Origin: CBDFGK01 sp965247075
GTDB taxonomy: Bacteria > Pseudomonadota > Gammaproteobacteria > Pseudomonadales > Halieaceae
NCBI GenBank assembly: GCA_965247075.1
Contig: CBDFGK010000002.1
Coordinates: 1,116,001-1,180,000, forward strand
Length of the DNA stretch: 64,000 nucleotides
Direction: 5' to 3'
A program made the translations under genes and the position numbers. The notes under the pieces are model-generated. The model saw only the letters and a program-made list of their open reading frames with translations. It did not search any database and was not told the origin of the DNA. This document shows positions 37,145 through 44,985 of the stretch, one piece after another. The number at the start of each line of letters is the position of its first letter. Position 1 is the stretch's first letter.

Positions 37145-38611
37145 ATGGCCCAACTTGTTCCCGCCGCTCCCTTTGATCTTATTATCTTTGGCGGTAGTGG
37201 CGACCTCGCTTTGCGCAAGCTGTTACCGGCGCTGTTCCACCGCGATGGCGATGAGCAGCTATCGAGTGACAGTCGTATTATCGCGATAGGCCGCAGCCCG
37301 CTGGCACCCGATGCCTATGTAGCGGCGGTGAAAGAAGCACTACAGGCCAGCCTTGAGGAAGACCTGGACGAGAGCCAATGGCAGCGTTTTTCAAACCGCC
37401 TGCACTACCTGGACCTCGATGCCAGTGATCACAGCAGCTGGTCAAATTTACAAGCCTTGCTGGCGGGACACGAAGCCAAGGTTCGGGCTATTTACCTGGC
37501 CACTGCACCGGCACTGTTTGGGCCGGTAGCGCAGGGTTTTAAGGTCAATCAATTAATGACTGATGACATGCGCATTGTGCTGGAGAAACCGGTCGGCAAC
37601 GACTATGTCTCGGCCCGGGCGATCAATGACCAGGTCGGTGCCTGTTTTTCTGAGAACCGGATTTTTCGTATCGATCACTATCTGGGCAAGGAAACCGTGC
37701 AGAACCTGCTGGCGCTGCGCTTTGGCAACTCCCTGTTCGAACCGCTGTGGCGGCGCGAGGTGGTCGACCATGTGCAGATTACCGTGGCGGAAGAACTGGG
37801 TGTGGGCAACCGTATCGAGTTTTACAACGATACCGGCACTTTGCGTGACATGGTGCAGAACCATTTACTGCAACTGCTCTGCCTGGTGGCGATGGAACCG
37901 CCCAGCAGCCTGGAAGATGACGCGGTGCGCGATGAAAAGCTCAAAGTATTGCGCGCGCTCAAACCCATCCGCGCGGCGGACGTAAAGACCCATACTGTGC
38001 GCGCCCAATACAAGGCAGGCGCTATCAACGGCACCGCGGTACCTGGCTACCAAGAGGAACTGGACGCCGCCACCGACACTGAAACCTTTGTCGCCCTGAA
38101 AATGGAAATCGACAACTGGCGCTGGTCCGGTGTGCCCTTCTACCTGCGCACCGGCAAACGACTGCCCACCAAGCGCTCGGAGATTGTCATCCGGTTCAAG
38201 CCAGTGCCACACGCCATATTCGATGAAGCGCACTACAGCACGCAGCCCAACCAACTCTCCATCATGTTGCAGCCCGATGAAGGCGTGCAGCTAAAGGTAA
38301 TGGCCAAAGAACCGGGGCCAGGTGGGTTCAACTTGAAGCCGGTGTCGCTGGACCTGAGCTTTGAGGAGACCTTTGGTATCCGTTACCCCGATGCGTACGA
38401 GCGCTTGCTCATGGAAGTATTACGCGGCAACCCGGCCCTGTTTATGCGCCGCGACGAGATTGAAACAGCCTGGCGGTGGATCGACCGGATTCTGGCCGGC
38501 TGGGATGAGACCCACCAGGAGGTCGAAGACTACGTGGCAGGTTCCTGGGGGCCGACCGCATCGGCCCTGTTACTGGATCGGGACGGGCGCTCCTGGCAGG
38601 CGGGTGACTAA
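37145..38611 (+). CDS. zwf: Glucose-6-phosphate 1-dehydrogenase
   Basis: Oxidises glucose 6-phosphate to 6-phosphogluconolactone with NAD(P)+, the entry to the oxidative pentose-phosphate and Entner-Doudoroff routes. The 488-aa cytosolic protein has the N-terminal coenzyme site IIFGGSGDLALRKLLPALF (about 13-31) and the catalytic signature RIDHYLGKETVQN (His 178, Lys 182). Downstream blocks are FYNDTGTLRDMVQNHLLQLL and RWSGVPFYLRTGKRLPTK. Length is normal. It is the first gene of the operon; TAATG links it to pgl. Confidence 0.95.
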   Translation: MAQLVPAAPFDLIIFGGSGDLALRKLLPALFHRDGDEQLSSDSRIIAIGRSPLAPDAYVAAVKEALQASLEEDLDESQWQRFSNRLHYLDLDASDHSSWSNLQALLAGHEAKVRAIYLATAPALFGPVAQGFKVNQLMTDDMRIVLEKPVGNDYVSARAINDQVGACFSENRIFRIDHYLGKETVQNLLALRFGNSLFEPLWRREVVDHVQITVAEELGVGNRIEFYNDTGTLRDMVQNHLLQLLCLVAMEPPSSLEDDAVRDEKLKVLRALKPIRAADVKTHTVRAQYKAGAINGTAVPGYQEELDAATDTETFVALKMEIDNWRWSGVPFYLRTGKRLPTKRSEIVIRFKPVPHAIFDEAHYSTQPNQLSIMLQPDEGVQLKVMAKEPGPGGFNLKPVSLDLSFEETFGIRYPDAYERLLMEVLRGNPALFMRRDEIETAWRWIDRILAGWDETHQEVEDYVAGSWGPTASALLLDRDGRSWQAGD

Positions 38612-39246
38612 TGGTGATTGAAGAGTTTAGCGATCGCGAACAGGCCTCCGAAGCCACTGCAAGGCACATCCAGTGTGCTCTGCAGAACCATCTTGAAACA
38701 AAGCCCGAAACTACCTTTATCGCCAGTGGCGGTACCAGTCCGCAGCAGTGTTTTACCTTGTTATCACAGTCTGAACTACCTTGGGAGCGGGTCAAAGTTA
38801 CGCTCTCTGACGAGCGCTCGGTGCCGGTGACGAATGAAAACAGCAATGCAGGTATGCTGCACCGCACACTGCTGACCAACAGAGCGGCGGCGGCGGAATT
38901 TGTGCCACTGGAAAAACACGCCTTGGAGTTACTGGCAAAACCTTTTGCCTGCGCCCTGGTTGGCGTCGGCGAAGACGGACACTTCGCCTCTATATTTCCG
39001 GATAACGTGAATCTTCCGACTGCCCTGGCCCTGGACAACACCGAACTGTGCTTTCCGGTCGCCACCGGGGCCAGCCCCTTGCCCCGGGTCAGCATGAGTC
39101 TCGCCCTGCTATTGCAGAGCGAGGTCATTTACCTGCTGGCCTTTGGCGAACCCAAACGCACCATTATTGAATCCCCAGACGGCTACCCGGTCGCTGCGCT
39201 GCTGCAACAGCAACGTACGCCCGTGCATGTTATCTGGGCACCCTGA
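38611..39246 (+). CDS. pgl: 6-phosphogluconolactonase
   Basis: Hydrolyses 6-phosphogluconolactone to 6-phosphogluconate. The 211-aa DevB-type protein is slightly short for the family (~230). Sugar-isomerase-fold landmarks are FIASGGTSPQQCFTLLSQ, VTLSDERSVPVTNENSNAGM and ALVGVGEDGHFASIFPDN. The start overlaps the zwf stop (TAATG) and edd follows 9 bases later, so it is translated as part of the zwf-pgl-edd-eda operon. Confidence 0.92.
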   Translation: MVIEEFSDREQASEATARHIQCALQNHLETKPETTFIASGGTSPQQCFTLLSQSELPWERVKVTLSDERSVPVTNENSNAGMLHRTLLTNRAAAAEFVPLEKHALELLAKPFACALVGVGEDGHFASIFPDNVNLPTALALDNTELCFPVATGASPLPRVSMSLALLLQSEVIYLLAFGEPKRTIIESPDGYPVAALLQQQRTPVHVIWAP

Positions 39247-39255
39247 GCTCACGCC

Positions 39256-41070
39256 ATGAATATCAACCCTCGCATAGAACAGATCACTGATCGCATTCGG
39301 CAACGCAGCGCTGACACGCGCGCCGACTATCTCAAGAAAATTGCCGCAGCGGCCAAACACGGCCCCAACCGCTCTGGCATATCCTGCAGCAACCTGGCCC
39401 ACGGTATTGCCGCCTGCGGCGCACAACAGAAGTCCCTGCTAACGGATAATGTGGTGCCCAATATCGGCATTGTCACCGCCTTTAACGAGATGCTCAGCGC
39501 CCATCAACCCTATGAGTCTTACCCGGCCCTGATCCGTCAGGCGGCCGAGCAGGCCGGTGCCGTCGCGCAAGTTGCCGGCGGTGTACCGGCCATGTGTGAC
39601 GGTGTCACCCAGGGTCAGGATGGCATGGACCTGTCCCTGTTCAGCCGCGACGTGATTGCCATGTCTACCGCCATCGCACTGTCACACAATATGTTCGACG
39701 CCGTGCTGTGCCTGGGCATTTGCGACAAGATCGTGCCCGGCTTACTGATGGGCGCCCTCTCCTTCGGCCATTTGCCGACCGTGTTCGTACCGGCCGGTCC
39801 CATGACATCCGGTCTGTCGAACAAGGACAAAGCACAGGTGCGGGAAGCCTATGCCAGCGGCGAGGTCGGCACCGGCGAGCTGATTGCCGCTGAATCCGCC
39901 GCCTACCACAGCCCGGGCACCTGTACCTTTTACGGCACCGCCAACAGCAACCAGATGCTGATGGAATTTATGGGCCTGCAACTGCCCGGCGGTTCGTTCG
40001 TGAATCCGGGTACCACACTGCGCGACGCACTCACCGCAGCAGCGGTACGGCAATCGCTGACCCTGACCCGCCTCGGCGATAACTACACGCCGGTCGGCCA
40101 GCTGGTTGATGAGGCCGTTATCGTCAACGGCATTATCGGCCTGTTGGCAACCGGTGGTTCCACCAATCATACGATGCACCTGGTCGCCATGGCTCGCGCT
40201 GCGGGCATACAAATAGATTGGTCGGATTTTTCCGATCTGTCTGCGGTCATTCCCCTGCTGGCCCATGTGTACCCCAACGGAATGGCCGATGTGAATCACT
40301 TTCATGAAGCCGGTGGACTGGGTTTCCTGATCGGCCAGTTACTGGAAGCGGGACTCTTGCACCGGGATGTAAACACCATCCTCGGGCGCGGCCTGGATCG
40401 CTTTACGGTGGTGCCGAAGCTGGCCGACAAGCAGCTCGAATGGCCTATCGAATGGCAAGCCGCCGCCACCGAGCCCGGCGACTGCACCATTGTGCGCAAG
40501 GCCGACGACCCCTTCCAGGCAGAAGGTGGCCTGCAACTGGTACAGGGGAATATTGGCCGGGCGATTGTAAAAGTGTCCGCGGTGGCGACAGAACACCGGA
40601 CGGTGCAGGCACCGGCCCGGGTATTCAACTCACAGGCGGCTTTCGTCGACGCCTTTGAAAATGGCGAACTGGATAGCGACCTGGTGGCGGTTGTTCCCTT
40701 GCAGGGTCCGCGCGCCAGTGGCATGCCCGAATTGCACAAACTCACCCCCTACCTGGGTGTCTTGCAGAACCGGGGTTACCAGGTCGCCCTGCTCACCGAC
40801 GGACGCATGTCAGGCGCCTCGGGCAAAGTCCTGGCCGCCATACAGGTAACCCCGGAAGCCGCCTGTGGGGGGCTGATCGCACGCATCCGCGATGGGGATA
40901 TGATCCGCATTGATGCCGATCTGGGTATTTTGGAAGTCGATGCCGAGCTGACCTCACGGGCCGATACACCGCCCGACCTCGGTGCCAATCAACAGGGCAT
41001 GGGGCGCGAACTGTTTGGTGCCTTTCGCTCCAACACCAGCTCAGCCGAAGCCGGCGCCAGTATTTTTTAG
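39256..41070 (+). CDS. edd: 6-phosphogluconate dehydratase
   Basis: Dehydrates 6-phosphogluconate to KDPG, first committed step of the Entner-Doudoroff pathway, using a [4Fe-4S] cluster. The 604-aa protein matches the family length. Landmarks are NIGIVTAFNEMLSAHQPYES, GGVPAMCDGVTQGQDGMDLS, VLCLGICDKIVPGLLMG, CTFYGTANSNQMLMEFMG and LTDGRMSGASGKVLAAIQVT. The cluster cysteines in MCDG, GICDK and TCTFYG are present. Eda follows 11 bases downstream with GGAG in between. Confidence 0.95.
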   Translation: MNINPRIEQITDRIRQRSADTRADYLKKIAAAAKHGPNRSGISCSNLAHGIAACGAQQKSLLTDNVVPNIGIVTAFNEMLSAHQPYESYPALIRQAAEQAGAVAQVAGGVPAMCDGVTQGQDGMDLSLFSRDVIAMSTAIALSHNMFDAVLCLGICDKIVPGLLMGALSFGHLPTVFVPAGPMTSGLSNKDKAQVREAYASGEVGTGELIAAESAAYHSPGTCTFYGTANSNQMLMEFMGLQLPGGSFVNPGTTLRDALTAAAVRQSLTLTRLGDNYTPVGQLVDEAVIVNGIIGLLATGGSTNHTMHLVAMARAAGIQIDWSDFSDLSAVIPLLAHVYPNGMADVNHFHEAGGLGFLIGQLLEAGLLHRDVNTILGRGLDRFTVVPKLADKQLEWPIEWQAAATEPGDCTIVRKADDPFQAEGGLQLVQGNIGRAIVKVSAVATEHRTVQAPARVFNSQAAFVDAFENGELDSDLVAVVPLQGPRASGMPELHKLTPYLGVLQNRGYQVALLTDGRMSGASGKVLAAIQVTPEAACGGLIARIRDGDMIRIDADLGILEVDAELTSRADTPPDLGANQQGMGRELFGAFRSNTSSAEAGASIF

Positions 41071-41081
41071 GAGAACACCCC

Positions 41082-41729
41082 ATGGATGCCAGTCAACTTT
41101 TGCAAAACATACGGCTGATGCCGGTAGTGGTTATCGAAGATGACAGCCACGCCGTACAACTGGCGGAAACCCTACTGGAAGCAGGCATCACTGCCATCGA
41201 AATCACCCTGCGCACCGAATGCGCGCTGGCAGCCATGGAAAAAATTGCCCACGCTGTACCCGATATCCTGCTCGGCGCGGGCAGTATCCGCCAGCCCGGA
41301 CAATTCACCACCATTGCCAATGCCGGCGCCCACTTTGCCGTGAGCCCCGGCCATTCCGAGCGATTGCTGGCCGCCGCGAATATGCCCTACCTGCCCGGTG
41401 CTGCCACACCTTCTGAATGCATGGGCCTGCTGGAGCACGGCTATCAATTACAGAAGTTCTTCCCCGCTGAGCAATCCGGCGGGTTGGCCAAAATCAAAGC
41501 CATGTCGGCGCCATTACCGGAAGTGCGATTCTGTCCCACCGGCGGCATTACCCTCAACAATGCCCGCGACTACCTGGCCTGCCCGGCTGTGGCCTGCGTG
41601 GGCGGCTCCTGGTTTGTGCCCGCGGATGCATTGCGCGCCGGAGACTTCAAAACCATAGCCGCATTGAGCAGAGAAATTGTGCACTCCCTGTTACCTGAGG
41701 AACTGGCATCTACCCTACCCGACCACTGA
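41082..41729 (+). CDS. eda: KDPG/KHG aldolase
   Basis: Cleaves 2-keto-3-deoxy-6-phosphogluconate to pyruvate and glyceraldehyde 3-phosphate. The 215-aa TIM-barrel has the catalytic Glu 40 in TAIEITLRTECAL, the Schiff-base Lys 125 in YQLQKFFPAE, and LLGAGSIRQPGQF between them. Length and motifs are complete. It ends the zwf operon and would also serve the mannonate/KDG branch encoded at 53.3-55.4 kb. The product G3P feeds the GAPDH encoded convergently 17 bases downstream. Confidence 0.95.
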   Translation: MDASQLLQNIRLMPVVVIEDDSHAVQLAETLLEAGITAIEITLRTECALAAMEKIAHAVPDILLGAGSIRQPGQFTTIANAGAHFAVSPGHSERLLAAANMPYLPGAATPSECMGLLEHGYQLQKFFPAEQSGGLAKIKAMSAPLPEVRFCPTGGITLNNARDYLACPAVACVGGSWFVPADALRAGDFKTIAALSREIVHSLLPEELASTLPDH

Positions 41730-41746
41730 TTGTTCGTTGTACCACT

Positions 41747-42760
41747 CTACCAGCCCCTGATCCGCTGCAGCAGGTCGCAGACCCGGCTGGAATAGCCCCA
41801 TTCGTTGTCGTACCAGTTTAGCGTGCGCAGATATTTGCCACCGCTGACTGAGGTGAACGCGGCGTCGTATATCGATGAATGGGAGTTACCGATAATGTCA
41901 GAGGACACAATGGGGAGTTCGCTGTAGTGCAAAATGCCGCGCAGGGCATCAGATTCTGAAGCTTCCCGTACTGCCGCGTGCACATCATCAATGGTCACCT
42001 TGCCGGCCAGGGTGACAAATAAATCCACCACCGAACCATCTGCCACTGGCACCCGGGCGGCAATGCCATGCAAGCGGCCCTGCAACTCTGGCAATACCTG
42101 CCCCACCGCTTTGGCGGCGCCGGTGGAAGTGGGAATAATATTTTCGGCGGCGGCGCGACTGCGGCGCCAATCCGAGTGCGGTACATCGGCCAGGCGCTGG
42201 TCGTTGGTATAGGCGTGTACGGTGTCTATCACGCCCTCCTGTATGCCAAACGCCTCATGTAAGACTTTTGCCATCGGCGCCAGGCAATTGGTGGTGCAAC
42301 TGGCATTGGAAATAATACGGTGCTCGACGCTGAGGCCCTCATCATTCACACCCAACACAACCGTGTAATCAATTTCGTCTTTGGCCGGCACGGTCAGCAG
42401 TACCCGTTTCGCGCCCGCATCCAGGTGCGCCTGCAACTGTTGGCGAGAGCGAAATACACCGGTGGCCTCTACCACGGCATCTACACCCATATCGCCCCAG
42501 GGCAAGGCCGCCGGGTCGCGTTCACTGATCATGGCGACGCGGCCCTTGGGGGTCACCAGATGGTCGCCTTCCAGAACAAGCGCCTTACCAAAATTACCCA
42601 TGACCGTGTCGTAGTTGAGCAGGTAGCGCAGCGCATCGTGATCAAACAAATCGTTGATAACAACGACATCGACACCCTCTGCTTCTTCCAGAATACGAAA
42701 CACGGAGCGGCCGATGCGGCCAAACCCATTTATAGCAACTTTCAACGTCTGAGTTCCCAT
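41747..42760 (-). CDS. gap: Glyceraldehyde-3-phosphate dehydrogenase, type I
   Basis: Oxidises and phosphorylates glyceraldehyde 3-phosphate with NAD(P)+. The 337-aa protein has the Rossmann start KVAINGFGRIGRSVFRIL, the active-site SNASCTTNCLAP (Cys 155), the catalytic His 182 in DTVHAYTNDQ, RRSRAAAENIIPTSTGAAKA and the C-terminal LNWYDNEWGYSSRV. All expected residues are present. Its ATG overlaps the stop of a degenerate GAPDH paralogue upstream (TGATG), making an operon of the two, convergent with the HexR-controlled eda. Confidence 0.95.
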   Translation of the reverse strand: MGTQTLKVAINGFGRIGRSVFRILEEAEGVDVVVINDLFDHDALRYLLNYDTVMGNFGKALVLEGDHLVTPKGRVAMISERDPAALPWGDMGVDAVVEATGVFRSRQQLQAHLDAGAKRVLLTVPAKDEIDYTVVLGVNDEGLSVEHRIISNASCTTNCLAPMAKVLHEAFGIQEGVIDTVHAYTNDQRLADVPHSDWRRSRAAAENIIPTSTGAAKAVGQVLPELQGRLHGIAARVPVADGSVVDLFVTLAGKVTIDDVHAAVREASESDALRGILHYSELPIVSSDIIGNSHSSIYDAAFTSVSGGKYLRTLNWYDNEWGYSSRVCDLLQRIRGW

Positions 42761-43782
42761 CAGGCTGCCTCCTCCCGTTGATCCAGATCAGCATAGAGCC
42801 GCATGACATCCAGCAAGCGGGCCGCGTGTCCCAGGCTTTCATACCAGGCCAATGCCTTGATGGTATGCTCGCCCGCCTTGATGGTGCCCTGGGTATCAAA
42901 CAACAGGGAGTGGGCATTACCGATCACATCGGACGACACAATGGGGTCTTCCACCACATCGACAATGCCTGGTAGGGACCGGGCGGCAGCACACATGGCA
43001 CTATTGACCTCATCGACACCGACCGCAGAATCTGCGAACACCAGGTTGGTATCCAACAGGCAACCTTGTTGTACCGGCACATTGAGCGCCGACATCATCA
43101 GCTTGCCGTCGAGGTACGGCAACAACTGGCTCAGCCAGGCCGCTCCCTCGTGGGTATTGGGGATGATATTTTTTGCCGCCGAGCGCGAGCGCCGAAAATC
43201 AACGCCGGCGTAATCCTGCAGGGGCTGGTCACTGGTATAGGCGTGTACGGTGGTCAGGCTGGCGCACTCGATATCGAAGCCAGTGGAAAGAATATGTAAC
43301 AACAGCGCCAGCGCCGTGGTGGTCGGCGAACCTGCCGACAACATCCGGTCACTGGCGTGAATGCTGTTACCGGTAATTCCAGGCACAACAATTCTGTCGA
43401 TATGATCTTCCGGCAAGCCGCGCAACAACACCCGCGGCGCACCCCCTTCGAGATGGTCCTGCATGTATTGGCGACGGCGGTGTCCCGGCGTGGAGTCGAT
43501 AACAAAATCGACCCGCAACAAGTCCCAGGGCATTTCCGCGGGCCGGCTGGCCGGCATCATGCGGCTGCGAAAGCGTGGGGCAACCAGGAAATTCCCATCC
43601 AGTTGATAGTGTTCATCTGCGCCGGACTCCGAACACAGCAAGTAGTGCAATATCGCGGCATCGCCAATATCAGCAATGGCCACAATTTCAATGTCATCGC
43701 TCTGGCTGGCCAGCCGGTAAATCTGCCTGCCGATCTGGCCAAAGCCCATTATGCCTACCCGAATAGGCGCTGACTGACTCAT
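42760..43782 (-). CDS. GAPDH paralogue lacking the catalytic cysteine
   Basis: A 340-aa full-length relative of GAPDH: RVGIMGFGQIGRQIYRLA (NAD site), DFRRSRSAAKNIIPNTHEGA and the C-terminal ALAWYESLGHAARLLD are recognisable, and the His is kept in TVHAYTSDQ (His 180). The nucleophile loop, SNASCTTNCLA in the neighbour, reads SAGSPTTTALA here, so the catalytic Cys is Pro 153. It cannot form the thioacyl intermediate and is not a phosphorylating GAPDH. It may be a regulatory or binding pseudoenzyme. The frame is open and the length normal, so it is not obviously decaying. It sits between a TonB receptor gene (ATGA overlap) and the true gap gene (TGATG overlap). Confidence 0.85.
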   Translation of the reverse strand: MSQSAPIRVGIMGFGQIGRQIYRLASQSDDIEIVAIADIGDAAILHYLLCSESGADEHYQLDGNFLVAPRFRSRMMPASRPAEMPWDLLRVDFVIDSTPGHRRRQYMQDHLEGGAPRVLLRGLPEDHIDRIVVPGITGNSIHASDRMLSAGSPTTTALALLLHILSTGFDIECASLTTVHAYTSDQPLQDYAGVDFRRSRSAAKNIIPNTHEGAAWLSQLLPYLDGKLMMSALNVPVQQGCLLDTNLVFADSAVGVDEVNSAMCAAARSLPGIVDVVEDPIVSSDVIGNAHSLLFDTQGTIKAGEHTIKALAWYESLGHAARLLDVMRLYADLDQREEAA

Positions 43783-44503
43783 AATTTCACCTCCACAGCG
43801 AGCCGCGGAAAAATTCCCGCAGCGGGAAAGCCCACCGCCTGCTCGTAATTTTCATCCAGTACATTGCTAACTGTCGCGCAGATGGTAAGCGAGTCACTGG
43901 CCCGCCGGTTGAGGCTGAGATCCAGTGTGCTGTAGGCATCCAGTGTGTAGTCTACACTTTCCAGCGGGTGGCGCGACGCCTCGGTTACCTCATCCACCCA
44001 CAGGTAGTCAGCACTCATATCTATATTCTGCCCCAAGCTGTAAAACCACTGTAGCCCAGCTTTCCATTCTGGCCTGCCTCTGAGCTGCTGGTCGGAATTT
44101 ACCACATCTAGGTCCGCGTAGGTCGCATGACCCCGCAAGCTGCCAAAGTTCTGTAATTCGAGATTCAGATCCAGCTCTATCCCGCTACTATCTATCCGGT
44201 CCCGATTCACATTGAGAAACAACTCATCATCAAAATCTATCAAATCCCGATAGGTAGTATCGAAGTACACCAGGTTTATTGAAACAGCTTGGCCAAATTG
44301 CTGCCTCACCCCATATCCCAGCCTTTGGCAGTTTCGCTCTGCAGGTCCGGGTTACCTACCAGCGGGTGCGCTAGGGCGAAAAAGCTGGTCGGCTTAAAAC
44401 CCTCCCCCCAGTTGGCGCGCAACACCGTGTTGCCACCGGGTAAATTTGCCAGCAGTCCCAGCCGCGCTGTCGTTTCCGATTCTGCCTCTTCTATGTTGTC
44501 GTA
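43779..44503 (-). pseudogene. TonB-dependent receptor, 5'-truncated and frameshifted
   Basis: Only the C-terminal ~240 residues of a BtuB-like barrel remain. The upstream piece reads GLLANLPGGNTVLRANWGEG, FKPTSFFALAHPLVGNPDLQ and SETAKGWDMG, then a stop. The barrel continues in another frame (RQQFGQAVSINLVYFDTTYR ... NVLDENYEQAVGFPAAGIFP), so one base is missing near 44308. The C-terminus (RLAVEVKL) overlaps the GAPDH-like start by 4 bases. The 5' end is lost at about 44503, exactly where the AT-rich island begins. The receptor probably once imported a nutrient for the adjacent sugar genes. Confidence 0.85.
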
Positions 44504-44985
44504 ACATATGTTGCGGCCTAATCTTCACTCACAAGACCGGAGAAGAGCCTAGCTCCAGCATATTTATCTTTATAAATCAAAAGCCTAGGTCGTATTTCCG
44601 TGATCCTATCTTCGTCTATACCCACTTAGTGAGGATCGGGGTAAAATAAATGTTGTTCGGGCCATGATGTGCTTTCGGTTTAACTGGAGTGGTCGACGAA
44701 GTGTTTTGGGGGCTGTCATCCGTATGCCTTTATCCGGCGGTCTTGATGAATAATTGAGAGGAAGATGCAACTCCTGTTACATTGGACAGGGTACACATGG
44801 GTCATCTCTCGGAATTATGTGCAATCCGCGATGGAGATTATCCCAGAAAAGCGCTAATCAGCGAGGAGATGTTAGTACTTTCGCTACTACCGCTTATTCC
44901 AGGATTGCGCTAGGCTTTCACGGCCCAAGTAGGCTGGTACTAGGAGCTCAGGCGGAGTCAAAGCGGCTGGAATTCATAAGAGTCG
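44504..44985. other. AT-rich left flank of the defence-like island
   Basis: About 480 bases without a confident gene. Composition drops in GC at ~44503. AACATATGTT (44502-44511) is a short palindrome at the junction. A 38-codon frame at 44797-44913 is listed separately. The promoter of the downstream operon should lie here, but I see no clear consensus pair. Confidence 0.5.
44797..44913 (+). pseudogene. Short ORF or C-terminal remnant before the island operon
   Basis: Thirty-eight codons from ATG 44797 read MGHLSELCAIRDGDYPRKAL, then ISEEMLVLSLLPLIPGLR. The composition looks like real protein. In-frame codons continue upstream to a TGA at 44755. It may be the 3' end of a lost first gene of the operon. 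I do not recognise it. Confidence 0.3.
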
